64,000 nt of DNA from Furcasterigmium furcatum (taxonomy: Eukaryota > Ascomycota > Sordariomycetes > Glomerellales > Plectosphaerellaceae): positions 6,880,641-6,944,640 of the forward strand of contig BCIA01000001.1 of NCBI GenBank assembly GCA_001599815.1, read 5' to 3'. The number at the start of each line of letters is the position of its first letter. The first letter of the stretch is position 1. The position numbers and the translations under genes are program-made. This document shows positions 44,269-55,391 of the stretch, one piece after another. The notes below the pieces were generated by a model, which worked only from the letters and a program-made list of their open reading frames with translations, searched no databases and had not been told where the DNA came from.

Positions 44269-45757
44269 TGTCTCTGCGGGTGTGGTCCTCTCTATCCCAT
44301 GATTGACTGAAGGTCTCGTCCTTGACAGATGATGCTGGTCATTGGCGGAGTCATTTGCCCCGGCTACTTCGTCGGCATGGGCAACGGCTTGTCTAACGGA
44401 GGACCTGCCGGCTTGTTGCTGGCCTTTGGCATTATCGGCATGCTTCTATGGGCTGTCATGCAGTGCCTGGGAGAGCATGGTGCTTTTATACCCGTCTCCG
44501 GTATGTCTCCCGCCGTCGGAACACCCTCCACGTCTCCATGCTTTGTATTGCCCGGCTTCCGTTTGATACTCGGCTCTGCTAGGTTCGTTCATTCATTACA
44601 ATGCTCGATTCATCGACCCCGCTCTTGGCTTCTCGCTGGGGTGGAATTATTGCTTCCTATGGGCTGGCATTCTCATGGCCGAATACAACAACCTCGGCCT
44701 CGTCCTGGCGTACTGGGACACGCCTATTCCGCGGGGGGCGTGGATTCTGATCTTCTGGTATGCATCCCTCACTACCCAAACAGCTCACGACCACCTCACT
44801 GACCTTTCTCCTCCACCCAGGGCCGGCTTCATGGCGTTCCAGTTCCTCGGCATCAAGTCCTTCGGCGAGGCCGAGTTCTGGCTGCCCCTGATCAAGGTCC
44901 TCTCCATCGCCGGTTTCTTCATCGGCGGCATTTTCTTCCTGACAATAACTGTCCCCTACAACCATAGGGACCTGCTCTCCGCCACCAGCAAGACGAGCAG
45001 GTCCCCCTTCGTCATCGCCTTCACCAACGTCGGCGTCATGGCCGGGGCCCACGCCATCAACGCCATCATCGTCGTGACCATGCTCTCGGCCGCCAACAGC
45101 GCTCTCTACGTAGGTTCCCGCTCGCTCGTCGGTCTGGCGAGGCAGGGCCAGGCCAGGATCCTGGCCTGGACGAATAAGCGCCAGGTCCCGGTGCCCGCGC
45201 TCGTCACCATGAACCTGCTCGGCCTCCTCTCCATCCTGAACATCTCCTCTGGCGCTGGAGAGCTCTACACCTGGATCGTCTCCATGACGGGCGTTGCCAC
45301 ATTCATCACTTGTGAGTCCCTCATCCTTCAATTCCGAATTATACCTCGAGGAACGCCGCTAACTAGGTGATGTTTGCTTAGGGCTTGCATCTGCGCCTCC
45401 CAGATCCGCCTCCGCCAGGCCATGCACATGCAATGCCTCTCCACCGACGTGCTCCCCTTCAAGGCCAACAAGTGGGTGGCCTGGACCGGCCTCGTCGTCA
45501 ACCTCGTCTTTATCTTCTTCCAGGGGTGGACGTCCTTCGCCCCCTGGAACCTCAAGTCCTTCCTGCAGAACTACATCATCGCCGCGGCCTTTTGCGTGCT
45601 GTACGGCGGCTGGAAGCTCTACCACAAGACCTGCTGGGTCGATCCGAGGCTGGCCGACTTGATCAGCTATAGGCGCGACCTGATCGGTCTGGATGGCACT
45701 TCTGGGGAGCAGCCGCCTGATGACAAGGTGGCCGGGAAGAAGGCGGGGGATGAGTAG
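44269..45757 (+). pseudogene. Amino-acid permease (YAT family) with internal deletion and shortened N-terminus
   Basis: Exons with good splice signals encode IGGVICPGYFVGMGNGLSNG (first helix), later YNARFIDPALGFSLGWNY, the VPYNHRDLLSATSKTSRSPF loop, and a C-terminal tail after SFAPWNLKSFLQNY. All are marks of APC-superfamily amino-acid permeases. Two parts are missing. The cytosolic N-terminal region is reduced to at most MSLR (ATG at 44269 joined across a possible 49-nt intron to 44329). Between FFIGGIFF and TITVPYNH, around 44930-44950, about 75-90 residues covering two helices and the connecting loop are gone without a frame change. The remaining introns look normal, so it may be transcribed, but a working 12-helix permease is unlikely. 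A very unusual short permease is the alternative. Confidence 0.65.
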
Positions 45758-45875
45758 GCCATGTTGGAGCTAGGTCGCAGAGGGGCTCTCTGAGGAAGCG
45801 AGCTGCTTGCGTCAGGAAATGTCCGAGCCCGGCGGATCGTGCCGGCGGATCGTTCCGACTATTCGTACCAGCGTC

Positions 45876-46490
45876 TCAATAGCCCTGAGCAACCAGGTGC
45901 GTCGGCAGGGACCTGTAGTAACGCCCTGTCCAAGCAACGTTCGGGCCCCCCAGCTCATCATACAGTTCCGTTCCGATCGCGTGATGCCACACCTTGACGT
46001 GCTCGCGGCCCTCCTCGGCCGGGTCCTCGGGGAACCCGCGAACGAGACTGGCGTAGGGGGCGTGCACCCCGACGTCGTCGACCTTGATGAAGAACTCGTG
46101 CCTCGCGCCGCGCGGCACATGCGACCTCTCACCGCCGCTGTTCACCTCGAAGGGAACCATGTTCTCCTCCTCCACCCAGGCCCGGAAGCGACGCTGCAGG
46201 TCCCCGACCGAGGCGCCGTCGAGGGCGGGGTCGTCGACGAAGACGAAGTCCATGCTGTCGAGGATTTCCGGGACGTCCGACTCGAGAATGGACTTGCGCA
46301 CGTTGCGCAGGACGCGGTCCTTGAAGTCTTCCCAGGGGCGGGCCGAGGCCTCGTCATACGTCGTGCGGTATATGATGAAGCCCCATTTCCGGTATCCGCA
46401 CGCTTTGATGTTGGACTCGGGGGAGGGCTCACAGTATTCGTCCTCGTCCTCGTCTGACGGCTCTGAGGCCGACCATGATGGCGAGGACAT
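45876..46490 (-). CDS. Fungus-specific hypothetical protein
   Basis: Single exon, 204 residues from the Met at 46490. An acidic N-terminus (SEPSDEDEDEYCEPSPES) is followed by KWGFIIYRTTYDE, EILDSMDFVFVDDPALDGAS, LQRRFRAWVEEEN and RHEFFIKVDDVGV. I recognise this pattern as a common family of ascomycete proteins of unknown function, often in several copies per genome. There is no signal peptide, membrane segment or known catalytic motif. The gene lies between the permease relic and regulator 4, without an evident link to either. Confidence 0.7.
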   Translation of the reverse strand: MSSPSWSASEPSDEDEDEYCEPSPESNIKACGYRKWGFIIYRTTYDEASARPWEDFKDRVLRNVRKSILESDVPEILDSMDFVFVDDPALDGASVGDLQRRFRAWVEEENMVPFEVNSGGERSHVPRGARHEFFIKVDDVGVHAPYASLVRGFPEDPAEEGREHVKVWHHAIGTELYDELGGPNVAWTGRYYRSLPTHLVAQGY

Positions 46491-46797
46491 GGGGGGCCGG
46501 CGGTGAAGTGCGGTTTCTGGAGACAACCGAGTGATCAGAAGTGACGCTTTCTTGAAAGTTCATCCGAGAGTGATGGGGACTCCGACATCGTCGCGGAGAT
46601 GTATCCAACTGGTGCCAGCTGGAGGCCTAGATCCTAAGACGTGGAGACCAGGTGGCCGTGAGATTATTTTCACTTTTCTTTTGTGATTCTCCTCCACCAC
46701 AGCCAAGGTCCCTGGGCGTCGGCGGCGTCGATGATCATGAGCTGCTGGAAGAGGGCCGAGGCGTCCCTGTCGAAACGCTGGACGGGTCCTTGCATGG
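46491..46797. other. Intergenic region
   Basis: Promoter of the hypothetical gene and 3' end of regulator 4. I see nothing specific. Confidence 0.4.
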
Positions 46798-49100
46798 CTA
46801 TTCCATGGCGTTTCCTGGGTATGCGTCCGGCCAGAAAAAGTCCTGGAAATCGTCAAAGTACATGGACGCGTCGATGAACTCGAGGTCAGAAAGCGGCCGC
46901 TCCAACAAATCTTGGAACACAGGCTCCGAAAGCGCCAATTCTGCCGTCATCATGCCATCCGCAGGCGCTCTCAATAGACCGTCCCCATTCGCGCCGCTCT
47001 CGCGAGCGGCTGTGATGCTTTCTGCGGCGGCGTCGGCCGCTCCCTTGGTCCGGATGCGCCGGTCTGTCGCCGCCACAAGCTCGCCCATCACCTCGATATG
47101 CCTGTGGAATTCAGCAGCGACATAGCTTCCGTTCTCCCTGAGCTGCCCCAGGAAATCAGACGCCGTTCGGAATCGTTCCCCGTCGGCCTCGTGCTCCCTC
47201 CCGCCCAGCAGGCTGGCGATGGCGAGGACGGTGCCGGACGAGAACAGGTACTGCGTGTAGAAGTAGTCGAACATCATGAACGAGCCGTTCACCCAGCTGT
47301 CTTCGAGGAGCCGGCAGGAGTGCCGGGCAAATCGGACGCAGGCCTCCGCGAGAGCCGACGCCGAGGCGGGGACCTGGTACGAGCTCGATACCGCGTCAAC
47401 GGAGTCGAGGTGTCTGCGAAGAACGTGCAACAGGATCGGACGGGTCGCGAGTATCGCAAGCTATGATGATGTATCAGTCAAAAGCACATTGAAGCGGAAA
47501 TGGCTGCGCCGTACCTGGTTGAACGACAGCTGCAGAGACCTGGCCCTCGGGTCGGTGTCCGCTTCTCTCTGAGGGTCAATGTACAGAGTCGTGGGAAGCT
47601 CATCCAGCCACTGCCGCAGATCCCTGGAGCATTCTTGGACTCTCCGGGACAGGGACGTCCTCTCGGCTTTTTGGCCATAGATTGAATGGATGATGCGCCC
47701 TGACATTCGAGCGAGGCCGACCCGCGCGACGAAGTATGCGTGGTCCGGAAAGTCGACAGTGTCAGCCGCGAGGGCAGGATTCGAGGGCAAGTCGACTTTG
47801 ATGTCGGCATCCCGGATCGCCGATGGATAGCCAAGTTTTGCTGCCCACATGCGGTCGAACGTGTAGGCAGTCCACCAGACGCGGTTTCTGTGTTCCCGGA
47901 CCAACGAGTCGCTCAGACTCGGCTCGGGGACGTTGAGATGAAGCCCCATGATGATGGCGATACGCACTGCCGAGCCGGCCAGACTGTACGCGGAGTGCCG
48001 TCGGTTGAGGCAGAGGGAGTAGAAGGACTTGGAAAGAAAGTGTCACTATCACCTGAGCTGGGTGAAAGGGGCCACGCCGGAACTTACAAGGAGTAACCAG
48101 ACCTCCACCATCTCGACCGTCGGGCGCTCGCTGACCAGTCGCAGAACCCTCGTCGCTTTCGCAAAGTACTCTATGCCCGGGAAGGTCCCGTCCTTCACCG
48201 CGGTTCGCGTCGCGTACATCTTGCCGATGGCGAATAGGGCCCAGAACTTGCTCTTGGTGATGGACCCGACCGCCGCCGCGGGGTTCTGTAAGAGCCGCTC
48301 AAGCTCCTCGCTGACGACGCTGCCTCGGACAATATGATAACATCGGCCGAGGCATTTCACCGCAACACTAACGAGGAGTCGAGCCTTGCCGGCGTCAGGC
48401 CAGGGGAGCGGGGAGTCGGAAAGTGTCAGTATGGACTCATCGCTCGGGTAGTCTACTCGGGGGAGGTGGCGATGTTGCTCCGTCGACATCGCCTGGCGGA
48501 ATCTCGTCGCGAACGCAGAGTCAGATGCCTCTGCGACCAGGATCGGCGTGTACGGAACCTGCATGTCGACGAACCAAGGCGTGTCTGCCAGCGCAGGACC
48601 ATGGTTGGCATCTGGATGATCAACACCGCGCCCGTCGCCATCATGGAACCCTGCTGGTGCTTCGTCATTGACTGGGCCTGATGGAAGAGCTCTCGGGGAA
48701 CCTCCACGATGGAGCCGTTCATTCTCGGCGCGTAAACAATCGAGGTATCTGTTCAGTCAGAAAGGGTGGCATGGGAGCTTGAAGCCCGACTGGACTGACT
48801 GCTGGGTGACTCGAACCAGGCGCTCTCCCTGGGGATACACGCAGTCGGAGTCTTTAATGCTTGCTTTGCGGCACCCATTGCAAGGATGTCCACCGGAGCA
48901 TTTGACCTTTTTGTGGTGGCATCTACCACAGCTGTCCCGTGCGACGTGTTAGAAGAGGCAGCACCAGCAGGTCCAGCAGAACCCGATACTCTAACTTACG
49001 CCTTCGGTTTGGCCCCAGGGCGGCCTTTGAGCGGCGGTTGGTCTGCATCCCAGTCCTCCGGGGAGGATATCTTCTCCGCTGTGCGCTTTTTCGGTGGCAT
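46798..49100 (-). CDS. Zn2Cys6 transcription factor 4 (Gal4-type, PF04082)
   Basis: Five exons: 49000-49100, 48800-48931, 48088-48748, 47515-48027 and 46798-47460; 689 residues. Exon 1 gives a basic N-terminus (MPPKKRTAEK); exon 2 holds the zinc cluster CGRCHHKKVKCSGGHPCNGC..C. Exon 3 starts with YLDCLRAENERL, a short linker coiled coil. Exon 4 carries the hallmark of the PF04082 regulatory domain: SAVRIAIIMGLHLN and REHRNRVWWTAYTFDRM. The C-terminus is acidic and aromatic (SMYFDDFQDFFWPD), a plausible activation region. It is divergent from Old Yellow Enzyme copy B with 291 bp between start codons, so it probably controls that gene. It belongs to a different regulator class from the three in the left cluster. 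Confidence 0.87.
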
Positions 49101-49391
49101 TGTTGCCGGTGATTGCCGTGAATGAAAGCCGTCCGGGCAATGTCGTTGTTTGAGGAAGATGTCGCGGAATCGCCGAAGGCGATGACGGTCTCCAGGTGTA
49201 GCGGCGAGTCAGATCGGCCGGCAATTGCACGTCATCCGCCGAAGCTGCCGCTCGGGGAATGCAGCCCCATTCTCCGAGACACCCACGGCTTAGATCTTCA
49301 AGGTATTTAAATAGCTGTTTCCATCCAGATAAAAGACCAAAAAGACCAAGATTTTAGTATCTCTCGTACATATCTCTCACCGAGTCAAGCC
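49101..49391. promoter_or_regulatory. Divergent promoter of regulator 4 and Old Yellow Enzyme copy B
   Basis: A compact 291-bp region. GGTATTTAAATAG at 49302-49314 is a TATA element about 80 bp before the plus-strand ATG. Copy A has the same TATTTAAA core at a similar distance. Confidence 0.55.
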
Positions 49392-50630
49392 ATGGTCGAA
49401 ACAACTTCCCTCTCAATAGCCAACATCCCAGCTCCAGGGGCGGCGTTCTTCACCCCTTTTCAGGACCCGCCATCCGGAACAGCGCGCGGCGACGGGCAGC
49501 CCCCCAAGCTGTTCACACCACTGACCATCCGCGGAGTCACTTTCCAGAACCGCCTGTTCCTGGCACCGCTGTGTCAGTACTCGGCCAGGGATGGCCACGC
49601 CACGGACTGGCACCTGACGCATCTCGGCGGCATCATCCAGCGCGGCACCGGGCTGGCCATGATGGAGTCCACCGCTGTCCAGCGGGAAGGGCGCATCACC
49701 CCCGAGGACCTCGGCCTCTGGGAGGACGGCCAAATCCAGCCCCTGAAAAGGATCACGGACTTCGCGCACAGCCAGGGCCAGATGATCGGGATCCAGCTCA
49801 GCCATGCCGGTCGGAAATCCAGCACGGTCTCCCCGTTCATCCACAAGATGGCCACGGCTACCGAGGACGTCGGCGGCTGGCCGGACGAGGTCTACGCTCC
49901 GTCGGCCATTCCCTTCAACGACGCCTACCCCAAGCCGAAGCAGATGACAATCGCCCAGATCCAAGAGTTCAAGACGGCATTTACCGCCGCTGCCACGAGG
50001 GCAGTAAAGGCGGGATTTGACGTTGTCGAGATCCACGCGGCCCACGGATATCTGATTCATCAATTCCTGAGTCCGATCAGCAACCAGCGAACCGACGAGT
50101 ACGGCGGCAGCTGGGACAATAGGACCCGCCTCCTCCTGGAGGTCATCGACCTGGTCCGGGGGGTCATCCCCGAAGCGATGCCCCTCTTCGTCCGCATCAG
50201 CGCCACGGACTGGTTCGACGACCTCAAGGACGAGTTCCCAGAAAGTTGGACCGTGGCAGACTCGTGCAGGCTGGCTCGACTGCTCGTCGACCGAGGCGCG
50301 GGCGTCGACTTCCTCGACGTCAGTTCCGGCGGCATCCATCCCAAGCAGTCCACGAGCATCAAGGCCGGCGCCGGCTACCAGGCCCCGTTCGCCGCCGAAA
50401 TCAAGAAAGCTGTCGGGGACGGCCTGTTGGTGTCCGCCGTGGGCGGCATCAGCACCGCAACGCTTGCCGAAGGCATCTTGGCCGAGGGGGTAGACGTCAT
50501 CATGTGCGGCCGATGGTTCCAGAAGAACCCGGGCCTTGTGTACGCCTACGCCGACGAACTCGGGGTGGATGTGAAGATGGCCAACCAGATTGGCTGGGGC
50601 TTTGGAGGACGGGGTCGTGGAAGAAAGTGA
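49392..50630 (+). CDS. Old Yellow Enzyme, YqjM-like NADH:flavin oxidoreductase (copy B)
   Basis: Single exon, 412 residues, ATG at 49392. Same family as copy A at 15493, with clear similarity along the whole length: LFTPLTIRGVTFQNRLFLAP, LCQYSARDGHATDWHLTH with the flavin-tuning Cys, IQLSHAGRKSS, VEIHAAHGYLIHQFLSP, YGGSWDNRTRL, and SSGGIHPKQST / SAVGGI near the phosphate site. The proteins differ at many positions, so this is an old paralogue pair, not a recent copy. The N-terminal 25 residues and the Gly/Arg C-terminal tail are specific to this copy. Divergent regulation with a Gal4-type factor suggests an inducible ene-reductase. The convergent F-box-like gene ends only 33 bp downstream. 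Confidence 0.92.
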   Translation: MVETTSLSIANIPAPGAAFFTPFQDPPSGTARGDGQPPKLFTPLTIRGVTFQNRLFLAPLCQYSARDGHATDWHLTHLGGIIQRGTGLAMMESTAVQREGRITPEDLGLWEDGQIQPLKRITDFAHSQGQMIGIQLSHAGRKSSTVSPFIHKMATATEDVGGWPDEVYAPSAIPFNDAYPKPKQMTIAQIQEFKTAFTAAATRAVKAGFDVVEIHAAHGYLIHQFLSPISNQRTDEYGGSWDNRTRLLLEVIDLVRGVIPEAMPLFVRISATDWFDDLKDEFPESWTVADSCRLARLLVDRGAGVDFLDVSSGGIHPKQSTSIKAGAGYQAPFAAEIKKAVGDGLLVSAVGGISTATLAEGILAEGVDVIMCGRWFQKNPGLVYAYADELGVDVKMANQIGWGFGGRGRGRK

Positions 50631-50663
50631 TCAAGTCACAGGTTGCTGTCGTTGCCATAGTTA

Positions 50664-52622
50664 TCATTCGAAAACACAGGTCTCCTCAACCCAGTCAGCC
50701 ACTGTCATAGACCACCCATCATCGTGCTCCAGCTCGGGTCGACAATGCCGGGCAGGGTTCCCTCCCAGTAGGATACGAGACGCCGTTGGGGGAGGCAGGG
50801 CCTTCTCGTCGTCAACAAAGCCGCGAACGCTGAAGGTCTGTATCACTCTCTCAGGAGGCGGCCGTTGCTGCGAGTTTCGCAGTCTGTAAACGGCAGTGCA
50901 CAGATCACCAAACAATTTCACCTCAAGAAGGCGCGTTCCGAGCGGCAGGTTCGACCCCTCCCCGACGTCCAGAGGCCAATATCGCTCGCTCACGATGCGC
51001 CGCACCGCGTCGATCTGCCGCTCGTTGTCCATCTCGGACAGTTCCTTGAAGCTCGGCAAGGTCGCTCCGGTAATCTGCAGACTGAGAAACCGAAGACTCA
51101 GGCCGTCAGTTTTCCTGAGTGAGTCAATCGTGCGCCACCAGTCCGCGCGGGCGGATGCGTCCGTGTCGTCGTCTCGGAAGTGCTGCGTTTTGATTCCGAT
51201 GGATCGCAGGACTCCCCACATAGACGGTTCGAGGGCACTCCTAGCAAAGTCTTCCCCCGTGTACCCAGCCCAGCGGTCTGGGTGTGCCATATTTTTCCAG
51301 GCCATACCTAGGCAGATGTGATTTTTTGCGTAGAAGATGTGGCGGACGTCGGCAAGAAAGGCCTTGCTCACGAGGAACAATGCTCCAGGATCGTCCCAGC
51401 AGCGGCACCACGGCGTGTAAGCTCCGTAAGTGATTGTGCAGAAGCGGTTAACGTCGAAAACCTGGTCGCCACGCATCCGGTCACATGGGAAGTCGCGCCG
51501 CCTACCCACACGCTCCGAGAATCGTTCGGCCAAGGTCCAGTAAACAGTCCCTTCTGGTAAGACAAGATCGGTATACTCGAGGATCCGCAGGCGGATATCC
51601 AGGGGCAGGTCCAGGTAGCGAAAGGGCTTGGTCATGAAATCCTTCTCGACTGTCGCCTTTCGAGCGGCTTCTCGCGACATCTGCCGCAGGATCTTCATGT
51701 CGCTGCGGCTCCCGCGGCCCAGGCGTATGCGACAGCTCGCCAGGGGAGGGAAGTGCGCGAGGCCGGCCAGAATCTGCTCCGCGGTACGTAGGTCCTCCTG
51801 AACTGGTGCGAACCTTGTCAAGTCACATACGAGAGACAGGTGAAGTTGGTACTTCTCCCGGCTGATGCACCGGCCTATAAATGAGGCGATCGTCTGCCAG
51901 GTGTCAAGGATGGCGCGTCTGCGTTCCGGCCGCAAGGTCCCGCGATCGCCCTCCCAGGGATAGAAGTTGTCGCAGAGGTGCTCGTAGCAGCCCCGGAGGG
52001 GGGCCAAGATGATGTGAAGGTCCCTCATGCTTGCCAGGGAACATGGCCTGAGTTTCATCAAGGGTTCCGGGTACATGTTGACGAAGGTGTTGTCGGAGTA
52101 GAACATGGAGCCGACCTCCGTTGAGATGGTCCGACATGTCAGCAGCAGGCATCTCGCGACGTCGACGCCTGGTCTGAGGGCATCCACCTTCCGTAGCGCT
52201 GCGAGGAACATTCCCTGGGACGTCGTGTCTCTTTGCCCCCGCGAGTGATCCGCGCTCCAAGGGGAGTCCAGGTAGAAGACGGCATCTTGTGGCACCCCGG
52301 CAAGTGCGAAGATGCGGCCTCGGATGGAGGAGGGAATGCGAAGAAACGGCGGTGGTTGATCGGATGTGTGGTTCGCATCGTCAGCCGACGAGCGCAGCGG
52401 ATGTGGCATGAATATCTGATATGTTGGTGCTCGTTTGGATGAGGAGAGAAAAGGGAGAAGTAAGCACATGAGATGGATGTGGAGCGAAGAAGGTTCGAGC
52501 AGTTTTGACTCGTCCATGGATCCTGCCCATCCCAGGATGCCGCCGTATCCGCCGTAAGCACCGCCCCTGTTGATCCCTGCGCCGCACTGGCAGCACAGGG
52601 CAGCAGCGCCACAATTGTTCAT
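50664..52622 (-). CDS. F-box-like protein of unknown function
   Basis: Single open frame of 652 residues from the ATG at 52622, or 581 from the Met at 52409 (MPHPLRSS). The first 71 residues are Gly/Cys-rich then hydrophobic and may not be translated. Two similar halves can be seen. Each begins with an F-box-like motif followed by a segment on old-style residues: PPPFLRIPSSIRGRIFALAG in the first, and KPFRYLDLPLDIRLRILEYTDLVLP in the second. Each then has a CRTISTEVGSMFYSDNTF / SKAFLADVRHIFYAKNHI segment, a pattern shared by many fungal F-box/2EXR-type proteins. Function is not known; adaptor proteins for ubiquitin ligases are one possibility. No intron was found. Confidence 0.75.
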   Translation of the reverse strand: MNNCGAAALCCQCGAGINRGGAYGGYGGILGWAGSMDESKLLEPSSLHIHLMCLLLPFLSSSKRAPTYQIFMPHPLRSSADDANHTSDQPPPFLRIPSSIRGRIFALAGVPQDAVFYLDSPWSADHSRGQRDTTSQGMFLAALRKVDALRPGVDVARCLLLTCRTISTEVGSMFYSDNTFVNMYPEPLMKLRPCSLASMRDLHIILAPLRGCYEHLCDNFYPWEGDRGTLRPERRRAILDTWQTIASFIGRCISREKYQLHLSLVCDLTRFAPVQEDLRTAEQILAGLAHFPPLASCRIRLGRGSRSDMKILRQMSREAARKATVEKDFMTKPFRYLDLPLDIRLRILEYTDLVLPEGTVYWTLAERFSERVGRRRDFPCDRMRGDQVFDVNRFCTITYGAYTPWCRCWDDPGALFLVSKAFLADVRHIFYAKNHICLGMAWKNMAHPDRWAGYTGEDFARSALEPSMWGVLRSIGIKTQHFRDDDTDASARADWWRTIDSLRKTDGLSLRFLSLQITGATLPSFKELSEMDNERQIDAVRRIVSERYWPLDVGEGSNLPLGTRLLEVKLFGDLCTAVYRLRNSQQRPPPERVIQTFSVRGFVDDEKALPPPTASRILLGGNPARHCRPELEHDDGWSMTVADWVEETCVFE

Positions 52623-53652
52623 GGAATGGAGTTGGGTTGGCTCGTCGCATTCTTATGACCGTTCACAGCTTCATCAACATGGATGGATCAAAGAACCAAG
52701 CGCCCGAAGTCTACGTGTCGACGCAGATTCTGGAACGTACTCGCGATTATATGCACGATGTTCTCGACGCCTTCATTTGGAGAACTCGCCGGTCATTATT
52801 TTACTCTGCTCTGTATGTAAACTGCCGGGATTCGGCAACGCGTCTGTCCCAGGTGGCGCCATGAGAGCAATCTTCCAATCCATGGTGCACGGGTCTCACA
52901 GTGAAAATCAACGTTTCTCGATCTTCCATTTCCGAAGATGTCCTTGTTGGAAAGGTCACGCAACTCTTCCACGCCTGTCCTCGAGGACGGATGGTTGAGC
53001 TGGCCGAGACCCTACGCCGTGTAACTCCCGATCTGTCAGAATCAAGTGGCAATGCTGGCTGTTATAAGTCTTTCATACGTAGAGAAATTAGACGGCATCT
53101 ATTGATAGAAATAGTAGAATTGCTCACGTCGATTTTGACTTGCCGACGTGGTTCCGGGGACGGCGCCCAAGGCTGGGGACGTAGCTCCAGCCGTGCATGT
53201 TGGCCATGGCCAGGCACACTCTGTGGCAGAACGTCTGGCTGACAATGGTAAGTATTGCATCCTATCATGTGTCCCGCTCACACCGATTTCCATGCCCCGT
53301 GATTGATCAGACTTGGACGTTCGAAAGACGCCCACCCTCCAACTTGGGCATCCAATGCAGCGAGGGCACTGCAAGCCGCGTGAGGAGACCGCAGATGCAT
53401 CTGCATGAGAAGCCTCACTCACCCAAAACGGTGCCTCGGTCACCCGGATTAGTCTAGTCGCCGACCATTTCGTCTTCGGTCTGCGCATGGAACCTTCTCG
53501 ATAGCGCGAGGTTGGGATGGAGTGCGATGTGACTACAAGAGGTTGTTCAGCATGATTCCCCGGAGGTTTTCCGACAGAAAACATCTCTTCCTTCTATTTC
53601 TCGCGCCAAGATTCTTACGACATTCTGACTTGATAGTCTGCCAGAAGTCACA
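52623..53652. other. Divergent intergenic region
   Basis: About 1 kb between the F-box-like and STAND N-domain genes. Short frames without family similarity were examined and not accepted. Confidence 0.4.
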
Positions 53653-55089
53653 ATGGGCGAGGCGTTGGCCATATTCGGCGGCGTGGCTGCTGCCATCCAG
53701 ATCGCCACAGAGCTCGTGCGACTGAGTGATGTCTTCAGTGGGCTGAGCAGTGCCTCCCCCGAGATCGAGTATTTCCAGACCAATACCATGAACATGGGAC
53801 GGATTCTCCCTCAATTGTTTAGGACTGCTGAACGATCAATTCTGCTTCTTGAGGGGGGTCAGCGCTCCGACAGGGAACGCATACTGGAAGGTTTGGTCAA
53901 GGAGTTCGGACAGGTCCGCACACGCATCGGATGCCTGGCGGACGACATGTCCATTCCCATGGACTCGCCGCCTCTGACCATAGACGACAACAGTTTTGTC
54001 CTGCGGTGGACCGTTCGCTTGAAATGGTTTATGAACAAAACCGCGATCAATGCGGCCCGCTTGATGCAACACGGGACGACACTCTCGGCACACCTGTTCA
54101 TGAGCACCATGCTCTGTGAGGATCTCTACGAAAGGATTCTTGATCTGCAGAGCAAAAGTGAACACGAAGGAGTGCTAGCCGACCTGCGCCATGAGCTGTA
54201 AGTGATCTGTCCAAAATAATCCTTCCACTGTTCGGGTAATGACCCGGTCAGCAGTCAGTTCTTTAGGACGCAGATACGCAGCCAAAGGCGTGAACTCAGA
54301 TCCGTGACGAGGGAGATACGAGACTTTCAGCAGCAACACGCAAGAATGATAGCACCCGAAGAGTTGGTCTCATTTCGACAGATGGAGAGATCTGTCGTGA
54401 AAAGCACCACCAAAATCGTACCCGAAAATAGGCGAAGGAGGCACCCCGTTAGCAGCCAACCGGCGGCGGATTACCCTCGCGAGCCTCGGCAAATGCATTC
54501 GTTCAGGGAACGCTCAGCTCATCAGGGCAGCCAAACACTCGTGCTTGCGAATAATCACCTAGGACGGCTGCTGCAAACTCCAGTCCCTCGAGCAGCTTCA
54601 CGCTCATCCAGGCCTAGAGATGCATCCCACAGGCGCCCTACCCCTATTTCACCACAAAATCCGTCTCCTACTCGTGAGACGATTGAAACGAATAACGATT
54701 CCGTCGTAACCGGGCCCAGGATCCGGGATGACGGCCGGCACGTCCGCGAGGAAATCGGACAATGGCCTCGTGAGGTTATCCAGCAACCCCAGGATGATTC
54801 GGATAACAACGCTAGACAGACACGGCCGGATCCAGGCCGCGAAGGCCCCCCCGCAATGCCTACCATCTCAAATGAGCATCAGGCTGAGGGCAGTCAATCT
54901 ACGCGCCCAGTCAGGGAGGCACCACGAAGTCGCCCGGTAATCAATAATAGGAAAAGCGAGCCACCGCCAGATGCCAGACCCAGAGCCTCCCCTGACGGAA
55001 GGTGGCAGCCGATGGCGCCTTTCACCCAATCTGACCTCTCAGAACGAAGAAAGCGAAGGGGAGAAGGAGGCTCGGGCGACATGGGATGA
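53653..55089 (+). CDS. Fungal STAND N-terminal-domain protein with disordered tail
   Basis: Two exons, 53653-54197 and 54255-55089; 459 residues. The N-terminus MGEALAIFGGVAAAIQIATELVRLSDVFSGL is the helical domain found at the start of fungal NLR/STAND proteins (PF17111-like). In such receptors it passes the signal on or causes cell death. Here no NACHT or NB-ARC domain follows. After about residue 210 the chain is Pro, Arg, Ser and Gln rich, without structure, and ends in a basic SERRKRRGEGGSGD tail. Such solo N-domain proteins are common in ascomycetes and may act as partners of full receptors. No neighbouring receptor gene lies in this window. The start ATG follows closely on AT-rich leader DNA. 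Confidence 0.78.
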
Positions 55090-55391
55090 GTATCGCGATA
55101 GGGCTAAACGGCAACCCCTAATATCAAGGCACTAAGCTATTTAATATGTAGATGAACGACCCCCTTTTATATTTACTGGCCACATTCAGAATATGCATTT
55201 GGTCAAGAAGGAGCTGGATATTTCATCTTAAATAGGTCCTTTTTCTTCCTTTCTGGGATGACTTCACTGGCAGCGAGCTGGCTGCGGAGCGCATCCGAGA
55301 TTTCTTAGCCCCTAATACTACACTCTATTGACCTATTCCTCATGATCTCTTCTATGATCTTTCACCCCTCATTGCCAACGAATAACCTAGT
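55090..55391. other. Convergent 3' region
   Basis: AT-rich 3' sequence between two convergent genes. Nothing else seen. Confidence 0.45.

Noticed and set aside
52901..53239. 113-residue plus-strand frame between the F-box-like and STAND N-domain genes
   Set aside because: No recognisable family, no clear start context, and no splice extension to a larger gene.
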